This document shows, piece after piece, positions 49,137-60,057 of a stretch of DNA of 64,000 nucleotides (the stretch's first letter is position 1; every line of letters begins with the position of its first letter). The notes under the pieces were generated by a model. The model did not search any database. It saw only the letters and a program-made list of their open reading frames with translations, and was not told the origin of the DNA. Both the position numbers and the translations under genes were made by a program. Source of the stretch: Verticillium longisporum (taxonomy: Eukaryota; Ascomycota; Sordariomycetes; Glomerellales; Plectosphaerellaceae); NCBI GenBank assembly GCA_019188255.1, contig JAETXT010000007.1, positions 3,472,001 to 3,536,000 of the forward strand, given 5' to 3'.

Positions 49137-51710
49137 CAATGACATGTGGCCTTGCGGTTGCAGAGCAAGACGAACAGGAGGAAAAAGATTGTATGATTGT
49201 TTTTGGGCGGAAACTGACTGTATGGTTGTTGCGCTGTGTGGCTTGCGCTGGATGCTCCACTGTCAACGATTCAAATGGCTGTTACGGAGACATTACCCGC
49301 TTAAAGCATTATGGATACCCTCTACACTGTATAATGACTATTCAATAGATGAAATTAACTCTCTAGTGATGTATTTTGCATTTGCCATCTTCTACGAGAG
49401 CTACACATGCTATGTTTAGGGTCACGGCACTTTTTGTATCCGATTTATTAGCAATACAACGAAACCCGAGGCCGCTCGCTCCTGCGATCGGTCCTCGGCA
49501 TTGCAACTTAACTCCTCGAGGCCTGGTTACCAAAATCCGGGGGGTTAAGGGGGGGGAGGGCCTGCGTGGCCATGTTTTTCTAGGGGGGTTGCATTGCATC
49601 ATGCCGCTGGCCGGATAAGCCTGCGCTGCTTCCGACATGCAGGAGAGAGACAGCGCCCCTCTGCCAACGCAGCATAGGTAGCATAGCATAAGCATGAATC
49701 CTGTTCGCTGAAAGCTGAGTTGGGTAAAAATCGAAAATAAAATAGAAACAAACAAGCGAGCATGTTCATGGCTGATATTACGTACAGTCCACTTGGGATG
49801 TTCCTGTAACCAACCACTGGTTCATGACTGGCCTCCAGTCGGCGATCAACTCGCTTTTTTGTGTTCGTTTTTTTTTTAGCTTCGCTTCTCGACAAGCTGG
49901 CACTATTTGCGGGGTGCCTATACCATGTACGTAAGCGACAGGCAGAACGAGGGGTTGGGCCAGGCAGCCCCAAATGTGACCATCGACCGGAACTCGGAAG
50001 ACCATCTGGGTCGACCACCTTCCAGGCTTCGAGGAGGGCCCGTCTGGTTGGGAGCACTCCACTTGGCTTGCCCTCTGCCGGGCTCCAGACTTTGCACCGC
50101 AGTAGTGAGCTGATAGGAAATGATTGCGCCGGATCGGATGTTGAACATGCTATCTTGGTCATCTGTTCTACCATTTGGGGTCGATGCGCCGGGCTCTTGA
50201 GGATCCCTCTGGGTTGCCTGGTTGGATCGGTAAGAGACATTGTCGACAGAGACGTGCATCATGTTTTCATAACTACAGCCAGAGGCTTTTTAAACGAAAA
50301 TTTCCAAGCTCAAATGTGGCTTCGTGTCGTAGACAGTTGCATGAAATGCGAATGCCGCTTTGAGGCGGATGAGGTTGCGCATCCAACCGAGTCGCGTCAA
50401 GGCGGCGGATGCTCCCCCCCGAGGCGTGAGACTAGGGTGCCCTCTTCAGGCCAAGCGTGAGCCAGGGTTAGCAGTGGGTCGATGGGTTCTCCCAATCATA
50501 TCGTGTTGGTTGTATTTCTCCTCGACATGATTGGTGCATATAGAGACCCCCCCTACATGTGCCAATCTGCCAGTGACCATCTCTCGGCATCACACCCATT
50601 TCATCATTGTTCACTATTCAGGTCTGCGCCAGCCCCAGAACACGTCTACCAGCCGCCGCCGCCTCGTGCCTGTGCCTCCGTGCCGCATATGCCCAGCAGG
50701 AGCACAGGGAGACAAGACAGACAGAAAGACAGAAACAAAGACGCCGGACAGGAGCCGATCTGATCTGTCAGATCAAACCAGTTTTCTCTAAAGTGGCAGG
50801 CGCATCCCCCCCCCCTTCCATCCCCCCCGTCCACCTACCTGCCTTTCGCCTCTGCCTCTTGCCTGCCTCATCCCACAGCGTTGGGACCGCAGCCAACCAC
50901 ACGCCCCTCGGCCTCACCAAACACACCACCTCCATCAGCCTGTTCAGTGGAACACACCCTGTCGTTCTCCGGTTTCTCTGGAGCCCACCTCATCCTTCGA
51001 CCACGTCTTTCAGGCTGGACGGCACATCTGGACGACTCCCTGACGCCCTATCTGTTCGGCATGCATTCTCTGTCGACAGACGACCATCTTCCCTAACGCT
51101 TACGGTCGTCTCACCCCTACTTTACACCTTTCAGCGGCCCCCGATCCCTCTCTTTCTCTCCCTCTTCTCCTTCTATCTAGCCCCGCTACTTGAGCCGCCA
51201 GAAGACACTGCTGCACGCCACGGCATCCCCGTCTTGGCTCTCGAGCCCGTCCCCCTGAATAGGGAACAAGTAACAAGTAGTGGCAATACCCACGTAGGCA
51301 CGTTTCTGGACTCACGACGACAAGGACCGACATCGCAACTCGGGCTTTCCTCATCAACCGTGACTGGTGGTGAAGCAGCAGCATCTGCCGCCGTGGTCCA
51401 GTACACAAAGGCAGCAACGGGTGTGATCAACGACGACTCACCGCCCGATCACCGTCTGTTGCAACGCGGGGCTCAGGACCCAACGTCTCTGGCGACATAG
51501 CCACTGCACCCAACTGGCCCCCCCGAAACCGCCCCCCTGTCCGTGTACTACACCGACACGACAACGCCTGTCTCTCGCTGTGGTCCAGCGATTCGCCTCC
51601 ATCTTCGACCTTCTATCGGCCTTTTCTCAGCCCCTCCTTCGCCCCTTGCTTTGTTCCTCGGAACGCCCACCCTCTGCTGCAGCCACCGCGTAACTGAGCA
51701 CTGCTTGCAC
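49137..51710. other. Intergenic: long upstream region of sreA
   Basis: About 2.6 kb. The right 1.2 kb is pyrimidine-rich and may include a long leader for sreA. A perfect inverted repeat GATCTGA-TCTG-TCAGATC is at 50757-50774. Long open frames here (for example near 49861-50460 and 50607-51500) are Pro/Ser/Arg-rich without domains. Confidence 0.5.
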
Positions 51711-53560
51711 ATGGCCATGTCGGACGTTGCCCGCTCTGCCGCGCATGGCGCACAAAGAGACACCACATCTGCCTCGAGAACAGCACTCCCTACGCAACGA
51801 AAGTCGCCCGCAGCCCAGCACGACATCAAGAACACGATCAACGGCCCCGGGCCATCTGCTCGACCTACGCGGGAAGCCGGCGAGCAAGCGACAATACCAC
51901 TTCGGGCGGCAGAGTTTCGCCGCAGCCTGTCCAGTGATGCCATGTCGACCTCCCAGGCGCCCAGCCCGGCATCAGAAGTGGGAGGAACGTCGCCCACGCA
52001 AACTAGGACTGGCGTCAGCGCAAGCCCCGCACCGACGACTGCCTCTACCTCGTCTCAGGGCCATGTTGGCCAGGTCTGCAGGTAGGACTTTTCGACTTGC
52101 CCGTCGCCGATGTATTGTGCTAATCATCCGCAGCAACTGTGGAACGACGCAAACCCCTTTGTGGAGGAGATCGCCCCAGGGTACCACTATCTGCAACGCT
52201 TGCGGCCTGTATCAGAAGGCACGGAACGCCTCGCGCCCTACGTCCCTGAAGAAGAAGCCGCCCCAACTCGTGTCCGCCAACTCGCGAGCCGCGCCTACCA
52301 AGTTCGCCCTGGCTCCAGGTCCCGGACCCAAGTATCCAGGGGGGCCAGCACCGACCTATGTCACCGAGGAGCGGGTGCCTACCGGCACGTGCCCGGGTGG
52401 TGGAAAGTGCAATGGTACAGGCGGTGCCGAAGGATGTGGTGGATGCCCCGCCTACAACAACCGAGTCTCGAAGTCTGCGCAGCTCAACCCCCAGCAGCAG
52501 GGTCAGGGTTGCGGTTCCACTGGCCAACAGGGCGATCAGGGGGTGGACGACCCCTCGGCTCCGATCGACATTGCGGCTTTGCAGATCCAGAACCAGAACA
52601 CCACGGTTGTCATAGCCTGTCAGAACTGCGGGACCACGACAACGCCACTCTGGAGGAGGGATGAGAGCGGGCATACTATATGTAATGCTTGCGGTACGTT
52701 CGAGTCCAGTGCCTACTCCCTTTTGAATGGTACTGACAAAACCAGGTCTCTACTACAAGTTGCACGGTGTTCATAGGCCTGTGAGCATGAAGAAATCTAT
52801 TATCAAGCGGAGAAAAAGAGTCATGCCAAACGCGTACGCGGGAAGCGACTGGAACGAGGAGTACGACGGTTCGGAAACGCAAAGTCAGGCACCTGAGGGC
52901 AGCCCAGAAAGGGGCAGCATGAACGACGATGGATCTATCAACCTTGGCCTCCGACTTCGTCCTCACGGCCTTCCCCCTATCCTGCCCTCAGCCCCAAACT
53001 CCTCAAGTCAACACAACACAACTTTACCGTCGGTTGCCGACCTGGCGGGCTACCAACCACCCACGCACCAACGACCCTCCCTCCCTTCCAACGACTCGCA
53101 CTCGTACGAGAACAGACTCGCCCCGATCACGTCGATTACCCATGTTGCAGACCGACAAGCGTCCATGTCACCTGCGTCGTTCGCCTCACCGTCTCGCAAA
53201 CGATCATTCTCCGCCGCCGATAACGATAGTCTCCCGACCCCGGATGGAGGACCGGAAAGCTCAAAGCGGCTTTCCTCGATCAAATCAATTCTAAATCCTT
53301 CGAATATGGCGCAATCACAGAGCGAAGAGGCGGGAGAGATGTATTCGCGAGCAACTCGCGCGTCACCGGGCTTTGCATCAAGCCCTGGATCTTACTCCAA
53401 TACAGGAGGCATGTCTTCAGCAACAGCCAGCGGTTACCCGCCATCGCAACCAGTACAAGATGATGGGAGCAGACGCATGGCCCTGGAGCAAGAAGCACGC
53501 AGGATGAGGGAAGCCCTCGCGGCGAAAGAAAGAGAATTAGCGAGCCTATCCAGGCCATGA
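51711..53560 (+). CDS. sreA: Iron-responsive GATA transcription repressor SreA/SRE
   Basis: Two-finger GATA factor that represses siderophore synthesis and iron uptake when iron is sufficient. Three exons (51711-52081, 52134-52693, 52746-53560), both introns 52 nt and both cutting a zinc finger, give 581 aa, no frame break. Finger 1 is C123-x2-C126-x17-C144-x2-C147 ([20 protein letters not shown]); finger 2 runs from C286 to C310 ([18 protein letters not shown], then [16 protein letters not shown]). Between them is the hallmark cysteine-rich motif C210-x5-C216-x8-C225-x2-C228 ([20 protein letters not shown]), the proposed iron or Fe-S sensing element. The C-terminus has [10 protein letters not shown] and a short coiled coil ([20 protein letters not shown]). 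The start is the first of two close ATGs (51711 and 51717); the frame is open further upstream, so the N-terminus is not certain. Confidence 0.95.
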
Positions 53561-54723
53561 AATGACGGAAACTAAACGCTACGATGAACCTTGGAAAAAG
53601 AGGCACGCCGAAAGGCTCCTCTACTGTTTAGAAACGGAGTCTTGGGATGGGAACCCTTGTGTCTTTTAGCATTAGGAAGGGGCCCGGACAGCTGCTGGCG
53701 CATTTTGGCGGAGCAAGGAAAACAACAGCAACGGCATGCTGGTGGTCGACAACCTAGATTTGGCGTTTCGTTTGCGCATGGTGAAAGAGATACCGACAAA
53801 ATGGGGGGGGTTAGGCACGGAGTTGAATGCTTCTCGCGGAGCTGTCATGACGGTACGCCGTATTTTAGAAGAAACCTTCATTCAAAAGGCTTTGCAGTGA
53901 TTCTGATAGCATCTGGTTCCCATATGAACATCCATGGCGCGCTATACGCTCCGGCTTTACTTTTGCCGTGATTATGGCTTTTTCTACGTATCATTGTTGA
54001 TTTATCATCCCCCAAGGCTTACACGTGGATGGCATGCTCGTGGCTTTGAACACAGCCCTCGACATGAATGGTGCAGATCAGGAACGAGTCAAAACCACAG
54101 GAAAGTAGGTTCAGTCGAGTACTACGGCTATTGAACGCAATGGATCATGCTTTGAAGATGTGCGAAATGGCATTGCATCCTACTGAGATTCCATGCTCAC
54201 CCGCACCACAAGAGACACGTACCACACTATGCGAGTCGAACGTAGAAGATGAATCTAAAAAGAAGAAGAAAAAATGTCAGCACTGACAGGGCGCACGGTG
54301 TTCACAGAGGTTTCAATAAGGGGCATCTGTCACACGTTCACAGGCTGACGTCGAACCCGCTTACGTACCCTTATGTAGTCCGGGTTAGGTAAGCGTAGAT
54401 CTTGAGCTCGGACTGGGTTGCCAGGTTTGACCAGCTTGGACAGGAGCTCGCACGCATTTCATCATTCGTCTTCAATCTGCCCCAGCTCCTGGCCATCTTG
54501 CTATTCTACACCAACACTGCCCACTCGTCGAGCCATCATCACCCGACCGCCCCCCACGAATCGGCTGCGAAATCCCTCGCCCCTTTGCGACAACCCTCAC
54601 CCTATCAAGACTCGTTGAATTCCGCTGCCTGGACGCCGTGACTAGGCATCCGCTTCGACAAATACTTGTCAAACCGACCACCAACCCAAGTTTTGAACCG
54701 GCTTCACTCCCTTTCATTTCAAG
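53561..54723. other. Intergenic between sreA and the Tvp15-like gene
   Basis: 3' flank of sreA followed by a plus-strand promoter with a pyrimidine-rich leader after about 54465. An inverted repeat CGCTTAC/GTAAGCG with inner CCC/GGG spans 54358-54395. No gene recognised. Confidence 0.5.
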
Positions 54724-55546
54724 ATGGAGCTCTCCGACGCCTTGTGAGTTGTCGCTGAGGGACCAGCCACTGGAGGATAGCCCTTGCTAACAATCGCGCC
54801 TTTTGTGCAGCCGCATCGTCAACCTCGTCACTGCGACCATTATGGTCCTGGGCGGCATTGCTCAATTCTTCAACTTCAGCTTGTACGTTTGACCTCCGTC
54901 CGATCGCGATCTACAAATTGGAATGCTTCGTATGGGGCAGCTTCTGCCTCGAGCAATTGATGGACGTGCCATCGGCGGCTCCTATCGGCTCGTGAGCTGA
55001 GCGCCCAATACGGCGCGGAACCCTGGAGAGATTGCGATCCAACACGAGAAGCACAGCACTGACATGTGTCGCTTACAGCCAGGGCATCATCGTTGGTGTC
55101 TACGTCATCATCTTCGGCCTTTGTAAGTGAATCAGGACCACGAGACATGGACATCTTCGCTAATTCATCATGCACAGGCACGGCTCTTCTTGGTACGTGA
55201 TACCGCGCCCTCCACGCAAGCCGTACCTCTCTGACAGATCGCAGAATTCCAGGTTCCCCCGCAAGTCTCGCGCTATGCCTCTTTCCTCTTCTCCTTCCTA
55301 GGCCGTGGTGTCTGTAAGTTTGAGCTCGCACTCCAGTGGCCAGTCGCAACTGTTGGGACTAACATGCGCGCAGTCTACATCTTCATTGGCTCCATCCTCC
55401 TCAGCGATAACGTCCTGCGCATCATCGCCGGCTCTATCGTCGGCATTATCGGCGTCTCTTACGTCGTTCTCGAGTTCATCCCCCAGATCGAGCCACCCGC
55501 CAACATGCGCGAAGCCGACGCTGGTTGGGGAGCCGAGCAGGTGTAA
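54724..55546 (+). CDS. tvp15: COPI-associated/Tvp15-type Golgi membrane protein
   Basis: Small multi-span membrane protein of the COPI-associated family, to which yeast Tvp15 of late-Golgi compartments belongs. Six exons (54724-54743, 54811-54882, 55079-55122, 55178-55192, 55245-55313, 55374-55546) give 130 aa with every phase matching. The fourth exon is only 15 nt. Four hydrophobic segments are visible: IVNLVTATIMVLGGIAQFF, GIIVGVYVIIFGL, the segment around YASFLFSFLGRGVFYIFIGS, and IIAGSIVGIIGVSYVVLEFI. The C-terminus is short and polar (PQIEPPANMREADAGWGAEQ). Intron density is far higher than in its neighbours. Role in Golgi traffic is inferred from the family. Confidence 0.92.
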
Positions 55547-57482
55547 GCAACGCTCCTCCCCTTCCGCAGCAGCCCACGCCGCTCGTCTCGGCACGCGCGA
55601 ACCAGTCTCTCAGCTACACACACTATTGTTACAATGGCCGGTCCGAATCATTTGCTGAGGCGCTTCGTTCAGATATTAAACGGACACAACTGAGGGGGGT
55701 GGTCCGCATCGTCTGGTCTCTTCGGAGACCCGTCGGCGCGTACCTCGCCAACAAAATCAGTTGTCAAAGTTACTTTGTCCGCGACGGTGAGTCAACGTGT
55801 CGGGGCCGCCTTGTGTATATCACGGATTAGGAATGGGGTCTTCCGGCGGAAGAGGGTATCAGTGTAGGAAGGACCTCCAAAAACTGGCGGCCATGGGCGT
55901 AATCAAGTCGCTTTCTGCTGGCTGTATGATTTTCTGTATTGAAAGAAGTGGCCTCCTAGTGGTGAGGCTTGGGCAGACGGGAACTGCCGGTGTTGCGGCG
56001 TGCATTGTTAGTCGCATATCACACGCGGCGAGAGTGCTACGCGAGCTTCGTATGATATTGAGATCGTGTAAATCAACGCTATGACTTTCGGATCCGTCTT
56101 CTGCGTTCCCATTGATGCTTGATTCCCTATTGATACTTGATGTTCATGTGTTTCCCCTCGACTACGCCCAAGTGGTCGCAGGCCGTGGTCTTAATACTTC
56201 TCGGTTCTCAACCCGATCATCTCCTTGGCCGTTCGAATCGCTGCCGACGAGGGTCATATGACGGTGTACTTCCATGGAGCCTTCTACCCCAGTGGCTCTC
56301 GTCAATTTTCCTTGCGGCATGGGGCTTTCTCGTCATATTTGCTTGAATCAGGCTTCACGGCAGACTTGGTTGTGAGTGCTCGCAGAGGCAGCTGACTATT
56401 TGTCTCCATGTTGGCTTTAGTTGCATGTTGAGAAGGACCAGATGAAGTATATGTAATTTGAAGGATGCTTTTCGTACCTCACTATGAGACGCAATTTCGT
56501 CCCATGTTATCGTTTCGTCCGATGTCTACAATATCATCCAGCAAAACAAAACAGAGCCACCAGAAGGAAAGAATTTCACATGTCCTCGAGCAGCATCATG
56601 ATCTTCATACGTCATCGCAAGTTGGCCTTTACCGGTTAGTATGTGAACATGCAGCATGATCTTATGGCACCTAGTTTATTTGGATTTCCTGGGTGGGTAC
56701 GGCGGTAATAGAAAACTACAGTACACTACAAGTGTAGTGTAATGGGTAGTCTTCTCGAGAGCGCTATTCGTGAACATATCGAGTACATATTTCTACGAAC
56801 TGAGGTCGTGCTGCTCGCTAAGTACCACACATACTATGGTACAACGAAGCCTAAAATACAATTCATTCTTACGAGGCCAAACAGGTGAACCAATACTAAG
56901 GATATGCCCAAAGAAGGTAACCCCGTTGTCCCGTCTAGGTCGGTCACACCATTGTTTTTGCGCGTCACTGATTCTATGCGAATATGAAGTTTGATGGTCT
57001 TCTAGGACACCAGGCTTTCTATCATACTCGATTTTCAATGTACTGTAGGCTGTTTCCTGGCAGTCCTGCCCATTTCGAGTGGCGAGGATAGATGTTGGCC
57101 GATTAATGGACAAGTTGTTCCTGTGTCAAAACCTCAACGCAAGTGCCTACATCAAGCACAATTATTCTCTGCCAACGTACGTGGTCAAGCCTGTGAAAAG
57201 TGAAAACACAGAAAAAAAGGTACAAAGAATCTTTAAGCAATAGGGTTATACCTGTTTTCACGCAAAGTCTAGCCCTGTCTCCGATGCTGGGTAAAGGCGT
57301 TGCAGGGCGCCCATTGTGCCTTGCCATGCACGCTGATGTGCCCGTGAAGACCCCCCTGCCAATGTGCTGCCCCACTCGACAACCACCACCATCAACCTCA
57401 CGGCCAATGACTTCCCCAATCCCTCAGCCTTACCGTAACCACCCGCCTCGCGACCACGAATGCGACCGTTTGCGCCGCCAAC
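55547..57482. other. Intergenic between Tvp15-like and MED21 genes
   Basis: About 1.9 kb, AT-richer than average, on the plus-strand side of both genes. It includes a short inverted repeat (ACTACA...TGTAGT) near 56715-56740. No gene recognised. Confidence 0.55.
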
Positions 57483-58018
57483 ATGACCGACCGACTCACG
57501 CAGCTGCAGGACGCTGTCGACCAGGTATACCTCCCAGAGTCCAAGATGCAATCCCCACAAGATCGCTGCTGACCCGCGTCCCACAGCTGGCCCAGCAATT
57601 CGTCGCCTGCTTCCACTACGTCAACCGTCACCATGACCTCGAGGTCCTAGGGCCGAAGGACAAGGTGCGCGATGTCACTAAGGGTGCCAGCCAGCTCGAA
57701 GGTAGGGTTGGGAAAACACCATATGGGTCGTTGACCGGCGCGATCTGACGTCGTCCAGTGGAACCAGCCGACCCCGAAGAATTCCGCGCCGGCCTGCTCG
57801 AGCTGTCACGCGACCTCATCGTCAAGGAGCAGCAGATCGAAGTCCTCATCTCGACCCTGCCCGGTCTCGACACCAGCGAAGCCGACCAGGAGAAGAATGT
57901 GCGCGAGTTGGAGGAGGAGCTCAAGATTGCGGAGGTGCAGAGGCAGGAGGCTATCAAGGAGAAGGACCAGATCCTCGTCAAGCTGGACGAGGTGATACGG
58001 AACTTGCGCAGGCCGTGA
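57483..58018 (+). CDS. med21: Mediator complex subunit 21 (Srb7)
   Basis: Middle-module Mediator subunit that pairs with Med7 in a coiled coil and links activators to RNA polymerase II. Three exons (57483-57524, 57587-57701, 57759-58018), introns 62 and 57 nt, 138 aa, no frame break. The N-terminus MTDRLTQLQDAVDQ, then LAQQFVACFHYVNRHHDLEV across the first splice, is the conserved Med21 start. The middle has ADPEEFRAGLLELSRDLIVK followed by EQQIEVLISTLPGLDTSEAD, both typical. The C-terminal half is a long charged coiled coil (VRELEEELKIAEVQRQEAIK onward). It is convergent with the nucleotidase gene, the stop codons being 249 bases apart. Confidence 0.95.
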
Positions 58019-58267
58019 ACTGCCAACGGCTGCCAAGAACAGATGACTGCATGGGCTATTGGGGCGTAACGGGCGTTTTTCTTTTTGGGAGGGGGTGGGC
58101 ACCAGGGGCACCTCGGAAGAGATAGCATGATACCCGGCCAGAATGGACTGGTCTTTGGACGCCTCTATGAATTTATAACTCGTCTGCCCGACGACCCTTG
58201 CGAGAATCAAAACAAAACATGATAACACTGTAGTCTAAAGACACTATATCGCCGCGCTATGGAAAGT

Positions 58268-59182
58268 CTAGGAGCTGGCCGACTTGAAGAACTGGGGGTA
58301 AACGTTCCTTAGTTCTTGCAAGTGGCGGATCTGGTACTGTGACGCCGGTGTCCTCGGCACGGAGAGGCCCTCTTCGACCAGGTGGGCTGCCGTCCAGCCA
58401 TATTCTTGCGCGGCCTTGCAGTTCTGGTAAGAGTCATCTGCACAGCATTTTAGTCACTAGTCCAAACGACAATGAACAAACGACAAGAATGAGAGCACGT
58501 ACCGACAAAGTAGCAGTCCTCCGGCCTCTCGACGCCTGCGTGCTGCATGGCTTTGAGGTACATCGCCTTGGCAGGCTTGCACGTGAGCGGCTGCTCGGCG
58601 TAGTCGCAGAACGTGAGACCCTCGAACTGGTCCTCGATGCCCAAGAGCTTCACTACGCGCTGGCCGTGCGTCTTGTAGGCGTTGGTGAAGAGGCGCACAG
58701 AGACCTTGCTACGGTCAATGTCCTGCAGCAGCTGGCGCAGCTCTGGGTCAGGCGTCAGAATATCCTCCAGGGGCAGGGCGTCGTCGACCTTGGAGTTGTA
58801 TTCTAGGGGTCAATTTCGTGGTGGCGGACCAAGCCTTCGATGGCGAGGCCGTAGTTGGTGTAGTACTCCTTGTGGAGCTTCACAGCATCATCCCAGGAGA
58901 GGGACAGGTGGTTGGAGAAGAACTTATCAATGAGCTCTGCCATGAGGTCCTGGATTTGAGATTCTAAGACGATCAGTCCGAGGTCACATGGCGCGATGTA
59001 CCGGTTTGAAGTCTGCTCAACTCACTCCTAGGGTATAGACAGTTGTCGATATCGCTTCAACATACATCAGTCCCGATAGCCCAGTACAAGGCAGAGATGT
59101 TGGCCTTGGTTGAAAGAGCTTACAAAAAGAGGACTGGTTTGGAAGCTGGCGCTCCATTGGTCTGGCTTTGATCCCCCGTCAT
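58268..59182 (-). CDS. sdt1: HAD-family pyrimidine 5'-nucleotidase, Sdt1-like (one frame break)
   Basis: Haloacid-dehalogenase phosphatase of the yeast Sdt1/Phm8 group, which dephosphorylates nucleoside monophosphates. Four exons (59182-59124, 59054-59026, 58963-58503, 58437-58268), introns 69, 62 and 65 nt; 239 aa after adding one base. Motif I FFDIDNCLYPR (Asp21, Asp23) is assembled from exons 1 and 2; exon 2 is only 29 nt. The cap is helical (DLMAELIDKFFSNHLSLSWD). Motif II is RLFTNAYKTHG, the Lys motif is LTCKPAKAMY, and motif IV CYFVDDSYQN is rebuilt across the last intron. The frame breaks at the plus-strand GGGG run 58806-58809: the reading hits TAG right after HHEIDP; one extra base gives HHEIDPLEYNSKVDD and total length divisible by three. 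Whether pyrimidine or purine nucleotides are preferred cannot be read here. Confidence 0.92.
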
Positions 59183-60057
59183 GGTGCTGGTGGCGCGTTT
59201 GTTCAATGCTTGATTCGTATATGCGGTCAGTACGATGCGATCTGCCGTCGGCCTTCGTTTACTTTGGAGGGTCTTCGAAGGGGCTGCAACGGAGGTGATC
59301 AATCTTGAAGTCGTTTGGGGTCGTATAGCCAAGGTTGGAGTGAGGCGTGTTCGGGTGGAGGTGAAAGTTCTGAGTGAGCTGGAGAGTCTGGTGATCATGA
59401 AGACAGAAGTTGTGGCTGAAGCGCAGAGGACACTGGTCATTTAATTCCCGTCTGCGAATGAACGTATGAATCATGAAATTGTCGAGTCGTTCTTTGAGTC
59501 ACCGGCCGCCTAACTCGATTGACGTGAGGTGCATCCAATGTTGGCTTGGTTGGCCCGGGGGCTCCAGTCGTGGGGTCGTGGCCGCGGGGAATGTGATGGC
59601 CGCCCCCCACTCCCTACACCCTGTGAACCAGCCACAGCAGCCGCAGCCGCAGCAGCCACATCGCAATGGTGGTGCATACACTAACGGGGCGCTAAGTCAC
59701 TGGCGCAGCCCCCCGTAACCGAGTATCCCGTGCGCCCCTGTAATCAGCCAGAGCCAGAATTAAATCTTGTCTGTGATGAAGCTTGCTCGTGATCGGAGAC
59801 TCCCCCAAACACGTCGCAATATCTGCTGTCGTTGGCCGCTTTTCCTCTGCGCATCCCCATCCCACACTGGCATTGCCGTGAAGATTGTCGTGTCTCAGGA
59901 ACTGCACCACGGCACGCTTTCGAGTCGTTCTCTGACTTCTTTCGTCCCCAACGCTTGATGCTACTCTCTGTTACTCGAGTTTTCGAGTCTTCATACCACG
60001 TCGCGAGCTTCACTCTCGGGCCAGCCTCCGCCTCGCGTCGCTGACCCTAGTCTCGCC
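59183..60057. other. Divergent promoter region between nucleotidase and low-complexity genes
   Basis: 875 bases upstream of both genes. It contains a CAG/CCGCAG-rich stretch near 59630-59665. No gene recognised. Confidence 0.55.

Noticed and set aside
49599..50240. 213-codon minus-strand open frame
   Set aside because: No recognisable motif, overlapped by an equally long frame on the plus strand; treated as chance.
50607..51500. 297-codon plus-strand open frame before sreA
   Set aside because: Pro/Ser/Leu-rich translation of a pyrimidine-rich leader, no domain and no splice link to sreA.
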